64,000 nt of DNA, taken from positions 3,146,932 to 3,210,931 of the forward strand of contig KZ107839.1 in assembly GCA_002116315.1 (NCBI GenBank). Direction: 5' to 3'. The notes under the pieces were generated by a model that saw only the letters and a program-made list of their open reading frames with translations, searched no databases and was not told the origin of the DNA. This DNA comes from Epicoccum nigrum. Taxonomy: Eukaryota > Ascomycota > Dothideomycetes > Pleosporales > Didymellaceae. Both the position numbers and the translations under genes were made by a program. Position 1 is the stretch's first letter; every line of letters starts with the position of its first letter. Shown here piece by piece: positions 13,766 through 24,494 of this stretch.

Positions 13766-15612
13766 ACGTAAGTGCATAGCGAGTGACGCGGATAAGCAAG
13801 TGACGCGCCCTAATAAGCTGTTAGGCCTACCAACCTTTAAACCTTAATAGATTAACTAATAGACATTGAATTACTTCTAAATAAAGAGGGAGTTAACCTT
13901 GCACTCTAAGCAATTAAAAAACCTTAAGAACTGAGCGTGCGACGTGCTGCTGTAGTTTACATGGTCTTAGAGGCAACTCTCCGCCGCTGACGCGCTGGAA
14001 CGCGATCAACACGCGATACCCACCCTAAATTATCAAACCTTACTAAGGCAGAAGAGCAGACGCTTGCGAAGTACACAAGGAAGCTTAACTAGCAAGGATA
14101 TAGCCTAACACTTTGTTAGGTTGAAGATATAGCTAATTAACTGCGCGCTGCACGCGATACAGGCCCTGTTGGCCTACGATAGGCCTTAAACTTTGTCAAA
14201 CGCAAGCCTAGACTCTAATTGCGTATAACTTGATAGAGGGATTACTAGAAAGTCCTTTGCAGCGACCTAGCTATTATTAGGCCCTAGTTTAACCTAGTAC
14301 AGAACATTAAGGCTAAGTATAGTATCTAGGACGAAGATACCTACAACTTTAACGAGACTGGCTTTACTATAGGCATCAGAAATCGCGTCAAAGTAGTTAC
14401 TATATTAGAGAGACACACTAAGCCTATTAGGGTCCAGCAGGGAGACTGTAAGTAGGTAACATTAATTACTATAATTAACGCAATAGGCTAGGCAATTGCG
14501 CCCTACCTTGTCTTCAAAGCAAAGAACCACGACAAGTCTTAGTACCCTAATCTAAAGCCCTAATAGCGCATTAGGGTTAGTGATAATAGCTAGACTATAA
14601 ACAACATTAGTGTAGCCTAGCTAAGGCACTTTGTTAAGCAGATTTAGGGCTGGAGGGTAGGTAGCCACGTGCTACTAATACTTAACAGCTACGAGAGCTA
14701 CAAGTTGCTTACCTTCTAGGATCTTTGTAAGGAGAGCAAGATAATTACCTTTTCCATATCTGTGCACTTATCTCACATCCTGCAGCTACTTAATGTAGGT
14801 TGTTTTGCCCCCTTAAAGCGGGCATATAGTAAGGAGATTAGAGTCTTAGTACTTAACTATATTAGCTAGATTAACAAGAAAGCCTTTATTACAACCCTTA
14901 GGGAGGTATTTAAGAAGGCATTTTTAAAGGCAAATATCCTCTTAAGCTTTAGAGTAACTAGCTTAGTACCCAGTAACCTATTAGTAGTGCTATTAAAGCT
15001 TAATGTTAAGGTACGCATGCTAATACTGCCGCTCTTAAAGGAGCTCTAATAGAACCCTAAGACACCTACTAACGCTAATAAGATAGAGGCTCAATTAATG
15101 CTGCTTCGCGATCGTATTCAAAGGCACTAAGGATCGTTACTAACTCTAATAGTTGAGGTTGTTGATTAGCTGCAGAGAGGCACGGCAATGCTGCTGCATA
15201 GGCAGACGTTATTAGCAGCCCGAGTGCTGCAGCTTAAAGCGTTAAACAAAGCAGCCTCTAAGCGCAAATTACAGAAAAGAAAGCGTATTTAGAAGGGCAG
15301 AGACTTGTTAAAGGAAGAGGCAGAGGACTTAATAGCCTAACATAACGTTAGGGCGCAGGTTAAAGGGGAGAGTCGTAAGGGTAGGGTTTAAACAGGTACA
15401 GGCAAGAGGGGTAAAGGGCACTGTAGGCTCTGCAGAGAGACTGGTCACAATTCGCGCACGTGTAAGAAAGAAATAGTAGAGGTCAGCGATTAATATTCTG
15501 TACTGTAAGCTACAGTACAGCGTTGTGGTGTTGTACTGTTGCAGTTAGTAGGCCTAACAGTTTGTTAGGGCGCGTTACTTGCTTATCCACGTCACTCGCT
15601 ATGCACTTACGT
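13766..15612 (+). mobile_element. Fot1/pogo family A copy A2, complete (1847 bp)
   Basis: Inverted termini of about 55 bp begin ACGTAAGTGCATAGCGAGTG on both strands. The element sits between duplicated TA dinucleotides (13764-13765 and 15613-15614). Removing it plus one TA restores the gypsy sequence GACTATACTATT seen at about 8796. The length is identical to copy A4. Each TIR contains two copies of GC(G/A)AGTGACGCG. Confidence 0.93.
13847..15493 (+). pseudogene. Fot1-type DDE transposase pseudogene (A2)
   Basis: A 549-codon frame runs from a mutated start (ATA in place of ATG) to TAA with no net indel but many TAG/TAA stops. In order it shows an N-terminal helix-turn-helix (VRRAAVVYMV…), a CENP-B-like second DNA-binding segment, the DDE core with YNFNETGF (first catalytic Asp now Asn) and LILNSYES (second Asp now Asn), a basic tail, and a C-terminal CX2CX4HX4C knuckle (CRLCRETGHNSRTC). 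It would have cut and pasted the element. It is now dead through RIP. Confidence 0.88.
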
Positions 15613-16428
15613 TATACTATTAAGTTGAATAAGGTAGAAGGGAAAACTCCTAAAGTCCTGTACAGCCCCCTCTACGCTATATCCTAAGATAAACTCCTAG
15701 TCCTATATTGTACGCTACTAGACTTACTAGAAAAAGGATTTATTAGAGCTAGTAATTCTCTAGCCGCCTTACCTATACTCTTTGTATAAAAGCTAGGGGG
15801 CAAATTACAATTTTGTATAGACTATAGGGCTCTTAATACTCTAACTAAGAAAGACAGGTACCCTCTTCCTTTAATAAAGGAGACCTTAAACATAATTAGA
15901 CAAGCTACCTAGTATATAAAACTAGATATCACAGCTACCTTCTACAAGATTAGAATAATAGAGGGACAAGAATAGATAACTGCTTTTAACACACAATTTA
16001 AATTGTACAAGTAGCTAGTAATACCTTTTAAACTAGCTAACGTACCTAGTACCTTCTAGAGGTATATTAACTAGGTATTAAGAGAGTTCCTAGACAACTT
16101 TGCCTTAGTATACTTAAATAATATATTATTCTCTACTAAAAGTTCCTTATAAAAGCACTATAAACATGTATAATAAGTAGTTAAATGCTTATCAGAAGCC
16201 AGGTTAAACTTAGAGCTTATCAGGTACAAGTTTAACATACAACATACGAAGTATTTGGGATTTATCCTAGAAGCTAGGAGAGGTACATTAACAGATCTTA
16301 AAAATAGTATAAGCTGTCTAGGATTAGCAAGCACCTACTATAGTTAAGAGCGTATAAGATTCCTTAGATTTGCAAACTTCTACTAGAAGTTTATTAAAGA
16401 CTTTGCTGCACTACTAGAACTACTTATA
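15613..16428 (+). mobile_element. Ty3/gypsy RT-region copy 2, right piece
   Basis: It continues the segment interrupted by Fot1 A2. It covers the RT core (DYRALNTLTKKDRYPLP, and the YLDD motif mutated to YLNN near 16118) and the beginning of the RNase H connection (KYLGFILE, FYQKFIKDFAALLE). It runs further 3' than the first copy, and ends at a TA where Fot1 A3a begins. Confidence 0.8.
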
Positions 16429-16571
16429 ACGTAAGTGTATAGCAGGTTAGCTAGCTAAGCAAGTTAGCTACCCTAACAAGCTATTAGGCCTACTAACCCT
16501 TAAACCTTAATAGATTAACAACTAGACCTCTAATTGCTTTTAAAAGAAGAGAGATTTAAGTTTACACTCTA
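16429..16571 (+). mobile_element. Fot1/pogo family A, 5' end fragment A3a
   Basis: This is the left TIR and leader of a Fot1 (ACGTAAGTGTATAGC…) up to the codons for the first helix (…TTTACACTCTA). It is broken at the TA of a CACTCTAAGC-like site by a second Fot1 (A3b). Confidence 0.85.
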
Positions 16572-18302
16572 ACGTAAGTGTATAGCAAGTTGGCTAGCTA
16601 AGCGAGTCAGCTACCCTAACAAGCTATTAGGCCTACTAACCTTTAAACCTTAATAGATTAATAACTAGACCTCAAATTACTTTTAAAAGAAGAGAGAATT
16701 AAGCTTGCACTCTAAGCAATATAAAAACTACAAGAACTAAGCAAGCAACACGCTGCTATCGTCTATAACGTGCTAAGATCAACTCTCTAAGACCGACGCG
16801 CTAGAACGCGATTAACACGCGATACCTACCATAAGTTATTAGCTTTACCTAAGGCAGAAGAGCAGACGCTTGTGCAGTATATAAAGAAGCTTAACGCGCA
16901 AGGGCATGCCCTAACACTTTATTAGGTTAAAGATATAGCTAATTAACTACGCGCTGCACGCGATGCAGACCCTATTGGCCCCTAATAGGCTTTAAACTTT
17001 GTTAAACACAAGCCTAGACTCTAATCGCGTATAACTTAACAGAGGGATCGCCAGAGAGTCCTCTGCAGCGACTAAAGAGTTATTAGGCCCTAGTTTAACC
17101 TAGTACAGAATGTCAAAGCCAAGTATAGCATCTAGGACGAAGATACCTACAACTTTAACGAGACAGGCTTTACTATGGGCATTGGAAACTGCGTCAAAGT
17201 AGTCACTGCATCAGAGAGACGCTCTGAGCCTATTAGGGTCTAGCAGGGAGACCGTGAGTAGGTGACTTTAATTGCTGCGATCAACGCGATAGGCTGGGCA
17301 ATTGCGCCCTACTTTATCTTTAAAGCAAAGACCTACGATGAGTCCTAGTACCCAGATTTAAAGCCCTAATAGCGCATTAGGGTTAGCAACAATAGCTAGA
17401 CTACTAACAACATTAGAGTAGCCTAGCTAAGGCACTTTGTTAAGCAGATCAAGGACCAAAGGGTGGGTAGCTATATGCTGCTGATACTTGACAGCTATAA
17501 GAGCCACAAGTCGCTTGCCTTCTAGGATCTCTACAAGGAGAACAAGAAAATTACCTTGTGCATGCCTGCGCACTTATCTCACATCCTGCAGCTACTTGAT
17601 GTGGGTTGTTTTGCCCCCTTAAAGCGGGCGTATAGTAAGGAGATTAGAGTCTTAGTACTAGACTATATTAGCTAGATTAACAAAAAAGCCTTTATTGCGA
17701 CCTTTGCAAAGGTATTTAATAAGGCGTTTTTAAAGGCAAATATCATCTTAAGCTTCAAAGCAACTACCTTAGTGCCTAGTAACCTATTAGTAGTGCTATT
17801 AAAGCTTGACGTGAAGCCTTACACGCTATCACTACCCCTCTTAGTAGAGCCCTAATAGAACCCTAAGACACCCACTAACGCTAACAAGATAGAGGCTTAA
17901 TTAACGCTGCTTCGCGATCGTATTTAAAGGCACCAAGGATCGTTACTAACTCTAATAGTAGAGATTGTTGATTAGCTGCAGAGAGGCACTGCAATACTGC
18001 TGTATAGGCAGACGTTATTAGCAGCCCGAGTGCTGCAGCTTAAAGCGTTAAACAAGGCTGTTTCTAAGCGCAAATTGCAGAAAAGAAAGCAAATTTAGAA
18101 GGGTAGAGACCTATTAAAGGAAGAAGCAGAGGACTTAATCACCTAATGTAACATTAAGGCGCAGGTTAAGGGGGAGACGCGTAAGGGTAGGGTTCAAACA
18201 GGTGCAAGCAAGAGGGGTAAAAGGCACTGTAAGCGATGCAGAGAGACTAGGCACGATCTACGTACATGTAGAAAAGATAGAGTAGATATTAGCAATTAAT
18301 AA
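16572..18302 (+). mobile_element. Fot1/pogo family A copy A3b, right TIR missing
   Basis: A second left TIR (ACGTAAGTGTATAGC) starts right after the TA inside A3a, so one Fot1 jumped into another. The copy is collinear with A2 and A4 through the transposase stop codon, then loses similarity within a few bases. The 3' non-coding tail and right TIR are absent. Confidence 0.85.
16653..18299 (+). pseudogene. Fot1-type DDE transposase pseudogene (A3b)
   Basis: This is a 549-codon frame, the same length as in A2 and A4, from a mutated ATA start to TAA, broken only by RIP-type stops. The HTH reads KQHAAIVYNVLRSTLQ and differs from A2 and A4. The first catalytic Asp is Asn (YNFNETGF), but the second is still Asp (LILDSYKS). 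The C-terminal knuckle reads CKRCRETRHDLRTC. Confidence 0.87.
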
Positions 18303-19190
18303 TTGTAAAGTTACTAAGTAACTTAGGAGAATGCTTTAGTAAAGCAAAGAGTATTCTTGTTTATTAATGTCCCTCTTTAGTTTAGCTTATATTTTAAGCT
18401 TGTATTTTAATCTTCTAATGTTAACAATTAAAAGTAGGCCCTATGTGTCTAATTAGGCCTAGTATTCGGGTAAAAGGAATTTTTAGTAATAGCATAGTTT
18501 TTAACTCTTACTATAAAAGAGGAGTAAGAAGCTAAAAAAGAGGAGAAACGAATAGTAATCTAGATTACTATTCTAATATTATAAATCAAAGGAGATAAAG
18601 GAGTTAAGCTGTTTAGTCTTACAAATCTCGCTCTTTACTAAGGCCGAAGAGCTGAGCACACGCAATATATATAGCAGTGCGATCTCTAGTATTTTAATAG
18701 CACCTAGCAACTCTAGTAATATACTTTACTATTTGCTCATGCAATAAGACTATATTACTATAACAGTTATTTATACTGTTCTTTAGCTTTATATGAAAGC
18801 TATACTTATTAATATCTTTTCTCAGTAATCTAGGTCCCTTACTAAGAAGAGGAAGAAAGTAGTCTATATATTTATTACGCCACTACCTACTTTCTTTACA
18901 CTAAAGCCTCAGCGGAACGCCATAATAGAACATGTTACGTGTATTCTAAGGAATTCTATGATGTTCTAGTCTGTGTTAAATTAGAATAATACTAGAATAA
19001 TAGAATAAGCATAGAATATCTCTAAGTATATAATACGTAGGAACACAACTCTTACAGTTTGTGTTTAACCTACTTATTTAAGTTTGTCTTTAGATCTTAA
19101 CTAACCTTTGAGCTAGACTGTACCCTCTGTACTACCTATCGTTACCGTGCAAGCAAGTGTTTCACTCAGCACACCCTAATACCTTCGGAA
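18303..19190. other. Unassigned RIP-affected sequence, possible solo LTR
   Basis: I find no gene. About 18930-19150 is less AT-rich and could be an LTR of an element not otherwise seen here: it has a TGTTACGTG start near 18932 and then polymerase II promoter-like and poly-pyrimidine sequence. No second copy is in the window, so this remains a guess. The remainder (18303-18930) matches none of the elements I could follow. Confidence 0.35.
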
Positions 19191-20518
19191 TCCCTGTCAC
19201 CGTATTCATCCTCGAGAACCAACAGAATTAGTGCTTACGAGCTTTGCTTAAAGTACGACTTCAATAGGTGCCTAATAGTAAACCTATCTACACTAGGATT
19301 ATTCAGCAAGCATACTTAGCTATTTAGACTAGATACTCTAGAAGAGAAGAAACGTACTATATGATTGCAAGAACATAGTACTAGCTAGGAATAAGCAAAG
19401 ACAATTACTGTTTTGTACAGAATTACAATATTTGCTAATAGAGCATACCTTAGAGAGACAGCAAATATAGGTACTTGCAACCCCTACTAGTACCTAGCTG
19501 TACGTAGTAGGACCTAACTGTAGACTATATCATAGGCCTCCTACTCTCTGTAGGTTGTATAAACCTTATAGTAATAAAGGACTAACTTAGTAAAGGTATA
19601 ATCCTAGTACCTTTAGAGAAGATTATAGTAGATAATATTGCCTAGGCATTTATATAAGAAGTATATTAACTATATAGGCTTCTAAGATTAATTACTTTAG
19701 ACAGAGTTACTTAGTTTATTAATAACCTCTAGGGAGGAGTGTATAAACTCTTAAGTATATAACAAAACCTCTCTATAGTATTCTACCCCTAGATTAATAG
19801 ACTTACAGAGAGAGCTAATAGCAATATTAAAGTAGTTACTTATACGTACGTAAACTAAGTATAAGACAACTAGGCTATACTTACGCTAATATTAGAGCTT
19901 AAACTTAACACCTATACAAACTCTACTATAGGAGTTTTATTATTCTTCCTGCAGTATAGCTTTAAAAATACACTATTCCTGCCTAACTTGCTTTATAACC
20001 TATCTAAAGAAGATGCAATATACTATACTACAAACCTAAAGGATTGCAATTAAGCAGTTATACAGATACTACAATAAGCAGCAGACTAGGCAGTTTCAGC
20101 TATGACTTACTCCTAATAACAACAAGAAGCTTAAGCAAATTGTATAAGACTACTAGCACCTAAGTACAAAGTTAGAGACTAGGTCTAGTTAAGCCTAAAG
20201 AATGTCTAGATAGATAGGACAAGTACGAAACTAGACTAAAAGAACTAGAAGTTCTAAGTCTCCTGCGTACAGGACCCCTACTAGGTAGAACTTAAAGTCC
20301 TATAGTAGATAAAGTCCTACTATATAGACCTTATAAGATCTGCTGTAAATAACCTACTACTCTTATAAGTAGTAAGAGAGAAACAACTAGGCGCAGTTAT
20401 AATACAAGATAAAAACTAGGAAGAATACCTAGAGTACCTAGTAGAGGAGATTACTAGTAAACGCGTATAGAATAGATAGCTATAGTATTAGGTTAAATAG
20501 GTAGGCTATAAAGCTCTA
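19191..20518 (+). mobile_element. Ty3/gypsy integrase region
   Basis: Read through RIP stops, the sequence shows an integrase zinc-binding end (CFVQNYNICQQS near 19410-19460), the catalytic core with the VDYIIGLLLS and VIKDQLSKG motifs (about 19515-19600), TQFINN, and the PQINRLTERANS motif near 19790. The C-terminal part leads into a chromodomain (EEYLEYLVEEI…QYQVKQVGYKA). The chromodomain is interrupted at a TA by Fot1 A4 and resumes at 22366. This marks the element as a chromovirus. Confidence 0.82.
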
Positions 20519-22365
20519 ACGTGAGTGCATAGCGAGTGGGCCGGCTAGGCGAGTGGGCCGCCCCAACAATCCATCAGGCCTACTAACCTTCAAACCTCAA
20601 TAGATCAACCACCAGACTTTGAATTGCTTTCGAAAGAAGAGAGGATTAACCTTGCACTTCAAGCAATTAAAAAACCGCAAGAGCTAAGCGTGCGACGCGC
20701 TGCTATTGTCTACAACGTGCCAAAAGCAACACTCCAACGGCGACGCGCTGGAACGCAGTTAACACGCAATACCCACCCAAAGTCATCAGCTCTGACTAAG
20801 GCAGAAGAGCAGGCGCTTGTGCAGTGTATAAAGAAGCTTAACGCACAAGGACTTGCCCTAACACTCTATTACGTTAAAGATATAGCTGATTAACTACATG
20901 CTGCACGCAACGCAGACCCTATTAGCCCGCGATAGGCTTTAAACTTTGTTAAACAAGAACCTAGACTTAAATTGCGTATAACTTAACAGAGGGATCGCTA
21001 GAGAGTCCTCTGCAGCAACCCAGCTGTTATTAGGCCCTAGTTTAACCTAGTACAGAACGTTAAGGCTAAGTACGGCATCTAGGACAAAGATACCTACAAC
21101 TTTAACAAGACTGGCTTTACTATAGGCATTAGAAACTGCGTCAAAGTAGTTACTACATCAGAGAGACGCACTAAGCCTATTAGGGTCTAGCAGGGAGACC
21201 GTGAGTAGGTAACGTTAATTGCTGCAATTAACGCAATAGGCTAGGCAATTGCGCCCTACCTTGTCTTTAAAGCAAAGAACCACAATAAGTCTTAGTACCC
21301 TAATCTAAAGCCCTAATAGCGCATTAGGGTTAGTGACAATAGCTGGACTACAAATAACATTAGTGTAGCCTGGCTAAGGCACTTTGTTAAGCAGATTCAG
21401 GGCTAGAGGGTAGGTAGCTATGTGCTGCTAATACTTAACGGCTATGAGAGCTACAAGTCGCTTGCCTTCTAGGATCTTTGCGAGGAGAACAAGATAATTA
21501 CCCTGTATATGCCTCCTCACTTATCACACATCCTGCAGCTACTTAATGTAGGTTGTTTTGCCCCCTTAAAGCAGGCATATAGCAAGGAGATTAGAGTCTT
21601 AGCGCTTAACTATATTGGCTAGATTAACAAGAAAGCCTTTATCGCAACCCTTAGGGAGGTATTTAAGAAGGCATTTTTAAAGGCAAATATCCTCTCAAGC
21701 TTTAGAGCAACTGGCTTAGTGCCTAGTAACCTATTAGTAGTGCTATTAAAGCTTGACGTGAAGCCTCGCACGCTATCACTGCCTCTCTTAGCAGAGCCCT
21801 AATAGAACCCTAAGACACCTACTAACGCTAATAAGATAGAGGCTCAATTAACGCTGCTTCGCGATCGTATTCAAAGGCACTAAGGATCATCACCAACTCT
21901 GATAGCTGAGATTGTTGATTAGCTGCAGAAAGGCACTGCAATGCTGCTGCATGGGCAGACGTTGTTAGCAGCCCGAGTGCTGCAGCTTAAAGCGTCAAAC
22001 AAGGCTGCTTCTGAGCGCAAATCGCGCAAAAGGAAGCGTATTCAGAAGGGTAGAGACCTATCAAAGGAAGAGGCAGAGGACTTAATCGCCTAATACGACG
22101 TTAGGGCGCAGGTTAAGGGGGAGACGCGTGAGGGTAGGGTTCAAACAGGTGCAGGCAAGAGGGGTAAAAGGCACTGTAGGCTCTGCAGAGAGACTGGTCA
22201 CAATTTGCGCACGTGTAAGAAAGATGTAGTAGAGGTTAGTAATTAATAATATCTACTGCAGGTTGCAATACAATGTTATAGTGTTAAGTAATTACAGGTA
22301 GTAGGCCTAATAGATTGTTGGGGCGGCCCACTCGCCTAGCCGGCCCACTCGCTATACACTCACGT
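20519..22365 (+). mobile_element. Fot1/pogo family A copy A4, complete (1847 bp), least mutated
   Basis: Perfectly collinear TIRs of over 50 bp (ACGTGAGTG.ATAGCGAGTG…) lie between duplicated TA (20517-20518 and 22366-22367). Each TIR has the word GCGAGTGGGCCG twice, separated by GCTAG. This copy keeps more CpG/CpA sites than its relatives, so it is the youngest or least RIPped. It disrupts the gypsy chromodomain. Confidence 0.95.
20600..22246 (+). pseudogene. Fot1-type DDE transposase pseudogene (A4)
   Basis: A 549-codon frame begins at ATA (mutated ATG) at 20600 and ends at TAA. Its first about 97 codons are open and give an intact helix-turn-helix (VRRAAIVYNVPKATLQRRRAG) and the start of the CENP-B-like domain. 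After that TAG/TAA codons appear. The DDE motifs are YNFNKTGF and LILNGYES, so both Asp are changed to Asn. The C-terminus has a basic stretch (SERKSRKRKRIQ) and a zinc knuckle CRLCRETGHNLRTC. Not functional. Confidence 0.9.
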
Positions 22366-23653
22366 TAACTTAGGATCTAGAAGCAAATATTATTAAAGCT
22401 AAAGCCTATAGAAGATAGATAGCTTATACGATAAGCATATAGCTACTAACAGGAAGACTTACTAGAAATTAGAGGAAGAACCTTATAAGTACTATAAACA
22501 GCAACTATATAGAAGGAATATCCTAACCCTACTCGCTAAGATTAACAATATACTCCTTAGAATTGTTAGGGACACTAATAACAGAGTATCTAGACAGACT
22601 AGAACCCTTATTAGCACTATAAGTAGACCTAGAAAGAGCAGCTATACAAGAACAAGGGAAGATGCAACAAGCACTAGTATTACCCTAGACACAGTTAGAG
22701 TAAGCCCTGTTCTACTCCCTAGTAATAGACACGCAGCCAAAGAAGGCAGTAAATAGCTTCTCTCCTTAGACAGCACTAGCGCAATTATTAGTACAGCTAG
22801 TAAGGTTAACAGCACTATAGGAGTAAATAACAAAGGCCTTAAAATAAGACAGACGCTAGGTAAGCAGCTAAAAAGTATAGAGAGTTACGTAAGCAATAAC
22901 TAGAGAATAGTTACAGACGCTAGTGCTAAAGACTGTGTTGTATAGGGACTAGTAATAAGGATATAAGAAGAAGTTAGCAACACGCTAAACATCTACCTAT
23001 ATAATAGGTTAGTAAGAGATAAGACGTAAGGACAAAGATCGTATAGGAGTAAATACAAAGATACAGCAAAGCTTATTAGCAATAGCTAGGTCTAAGATAT
23101 ACTAGATAGTATAGTGCTAGCTAAAGTTAGCAAGACCCTAGGGGACGCTAATATTAACTAGAATAACACTACTTGTAGACGTACAAGTTAACAACTAGTG
23201 TGCAATAGTAGTAAGATAGTTAGACGCCTAGGCAAGAGTGCTAGTTGCAAGACTACTAGTAGAAGCCTAGAGATAGTTTACACTACTACCTAGCTAGCTA
23301 CTAAAACCCTACACACTATAGTTAATATTAGCTATAATAGCGTATAGACGAAGGGAGTTAAGATTTAAATAGAAGGAAAGTATAGAGAGAAGAAGAGATA
23401 GAGGTAGGTCTAGAGCTACTTATATAGTAGTGTAAACGCGCGCAGCCTATACTAGGCCTATCTTTACTTAAAGTAATTACAACTTATAAAAAGCTACTAT
23501 ACGTAAAGGAAGCTTTACTATAAATAAACTAGCTAATTAGAGGCTTAGCGCAAACTTAGACCTAGAACGTATAATAAGTTAACAACCCTAAGTTACGTTA
23601 GCTTATAGCCTTCACGTATAAGCAAGCAAACTTTTAGTAAGAGAGGTAAGTAC
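22366..23653 (+). mobile_element. Ty3/gypsy 3' internal region after chromodomain
   Basis: The first bases complete the chromodomain split by Fot1 A4 (TWDLEANIIKAK-like, with Trp now a stop). The integrase frame then ends at about 22440-22500. More than 1.1 kb follows before the 3' LTR, more than a usual chromovirus tail; it holds the frame described in the next entry. Confidence 0.75.
22400..23653 (+). pseudogene. Degraded extra reading frame downstream of gypsy integrase
   Basis: In a frame different from the integrase, the sequence reads for over 400 codons with TAG and TAA as the only stops and no TGA in the stretches I read. This is the pattern left by RIP on a once-open frame. The conceptual product is rich in Ser, Thr, Lys and Arg (for example KSSYTRTREDATSTS, and EKKRQRQ-like basic runs). 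I see no clear membrane segment and do not recognise a family. The position between pol and the 3' LTR is that of env-like or accessory genes in some retroelements, but that role is not shown here. Confidence 0.5.
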
Positions 23654-23859
23654 TACTATAGGCTAGGCTCTAGATATAAGACTATATACAGAGCAGACCC
23701 TACATATAAGCACATAGGCTACTAAGAGACTAGCTTCTAGCTTAGCACTAGGATATATCTTGTATAAGAAGAGGCGTATCCTTTTCTTTCTCTATCTTTC
23801 TGTTTCTGTAGTTAGGACGAATGCAAACTCGTTAGCAGGCCTCTTTAACCCTTAATACA
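23654..23859 (+). repeat. Ty3/gypsy LTR (206 bp), 3' position
   Basis: Partner of 6600-6805. It is preceded by a purine-rich run (AAGAGAGGTAAG) that may be a polypurine tract. It is followed directly by a Fot1 fragment. The flanks of the two LTRs share no 5-bp duplication, so the pair may not bound one original insertion. Confidence 0.8.
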
Positions 23860-24245
23860 ACCCTTAGGGAGGTATTTAAGAAGGCGTTTTTAAATGCAAA
23901 TATCCTCTTAAGCTTTAAAGTAACTAGCTTAGTGCCTAGTATCCTATTAGTAGTGCTATTAAAGCTTAATGTAAAGCCTTGCACGCTATTACTACCTCTC
24001 TTAGTAAAGCCCTAATAAAACCCTAAGACACCTACTAATACTAATAAGATAGAGACTTAATTAATGCTACTTTGTGATTATATTTAAAGGCACTAAGGAT
24101 TGTCAATAACTCTAATAGTTAAGATTGTTAATTAGCTGCAGAGAGATACTAAAATACTACTATATAGGTAGACTTTATTAGCAGCCTAAGTACTACAGCT
24201 TAAAGCGTTAAATAAGGCTGCTTCTAAGCGCAAATTGCATAAAAG
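23860..24245 (+). mobile_element. Fot1/pogo family A copy A5, 5'-truncated, left piece
   Basis: It matches the transposase 3' third (ACCCTTAGGGAGGTATTTAA onward) and ends in AAAAG, the target site of Copia-2. It continues at 29659. Confidence 0.85.
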
Positions 24246-24494
24246 TGTCAGATTTAATGGATCTTTTTAATGAGTGCGATAAAATTAGGGTTATAATTGA
24301 TGAATTCTGTTCTGTGTTCTTTGCAGGCTCTCTGCGTCCTTTCTTATCCTGCCTTCGGATAAATGTTGCTTTTTCTCTTAGTGTAGTTACACCTAAGCCC
24401 CTTGTGTAACAATAGTGTCGCACGCTAGCCTTAGTCTTGTTGGGTTAATCACATTGATTGCAAGCCCTCGGCTTATATAGTCGTGAATCTGACA
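24246..24494 (-). repeat. Copia-2 3' LTR (left end)
   Basis: A 249-bp repeat of 29410-29658. It abuts the polypurine tract at 24495-24508 (minus strand GCTGAGGGGGTGTG). It starts TGTCAG and ends TGACA on the plus strand. Confidence 0.92.

Noticed and set aside
14561..14581. CCCTAA/TTAGGG words resembling telomere repeats
   Set aside because: They are an inverted CCCTAAT…ATTAGGG pair inside the Fot1 coding sequence, recurring at the same place in each copy; there is no tandem telomeric array.
22642..22833. Hydrophobic 63-codon minus-strand frame that looks like a membrane protein
   Set aside because: It is antisense to the gypsy downstream frame. RIP-rich sequence often yields Leu/Ile-rich antisense frames.
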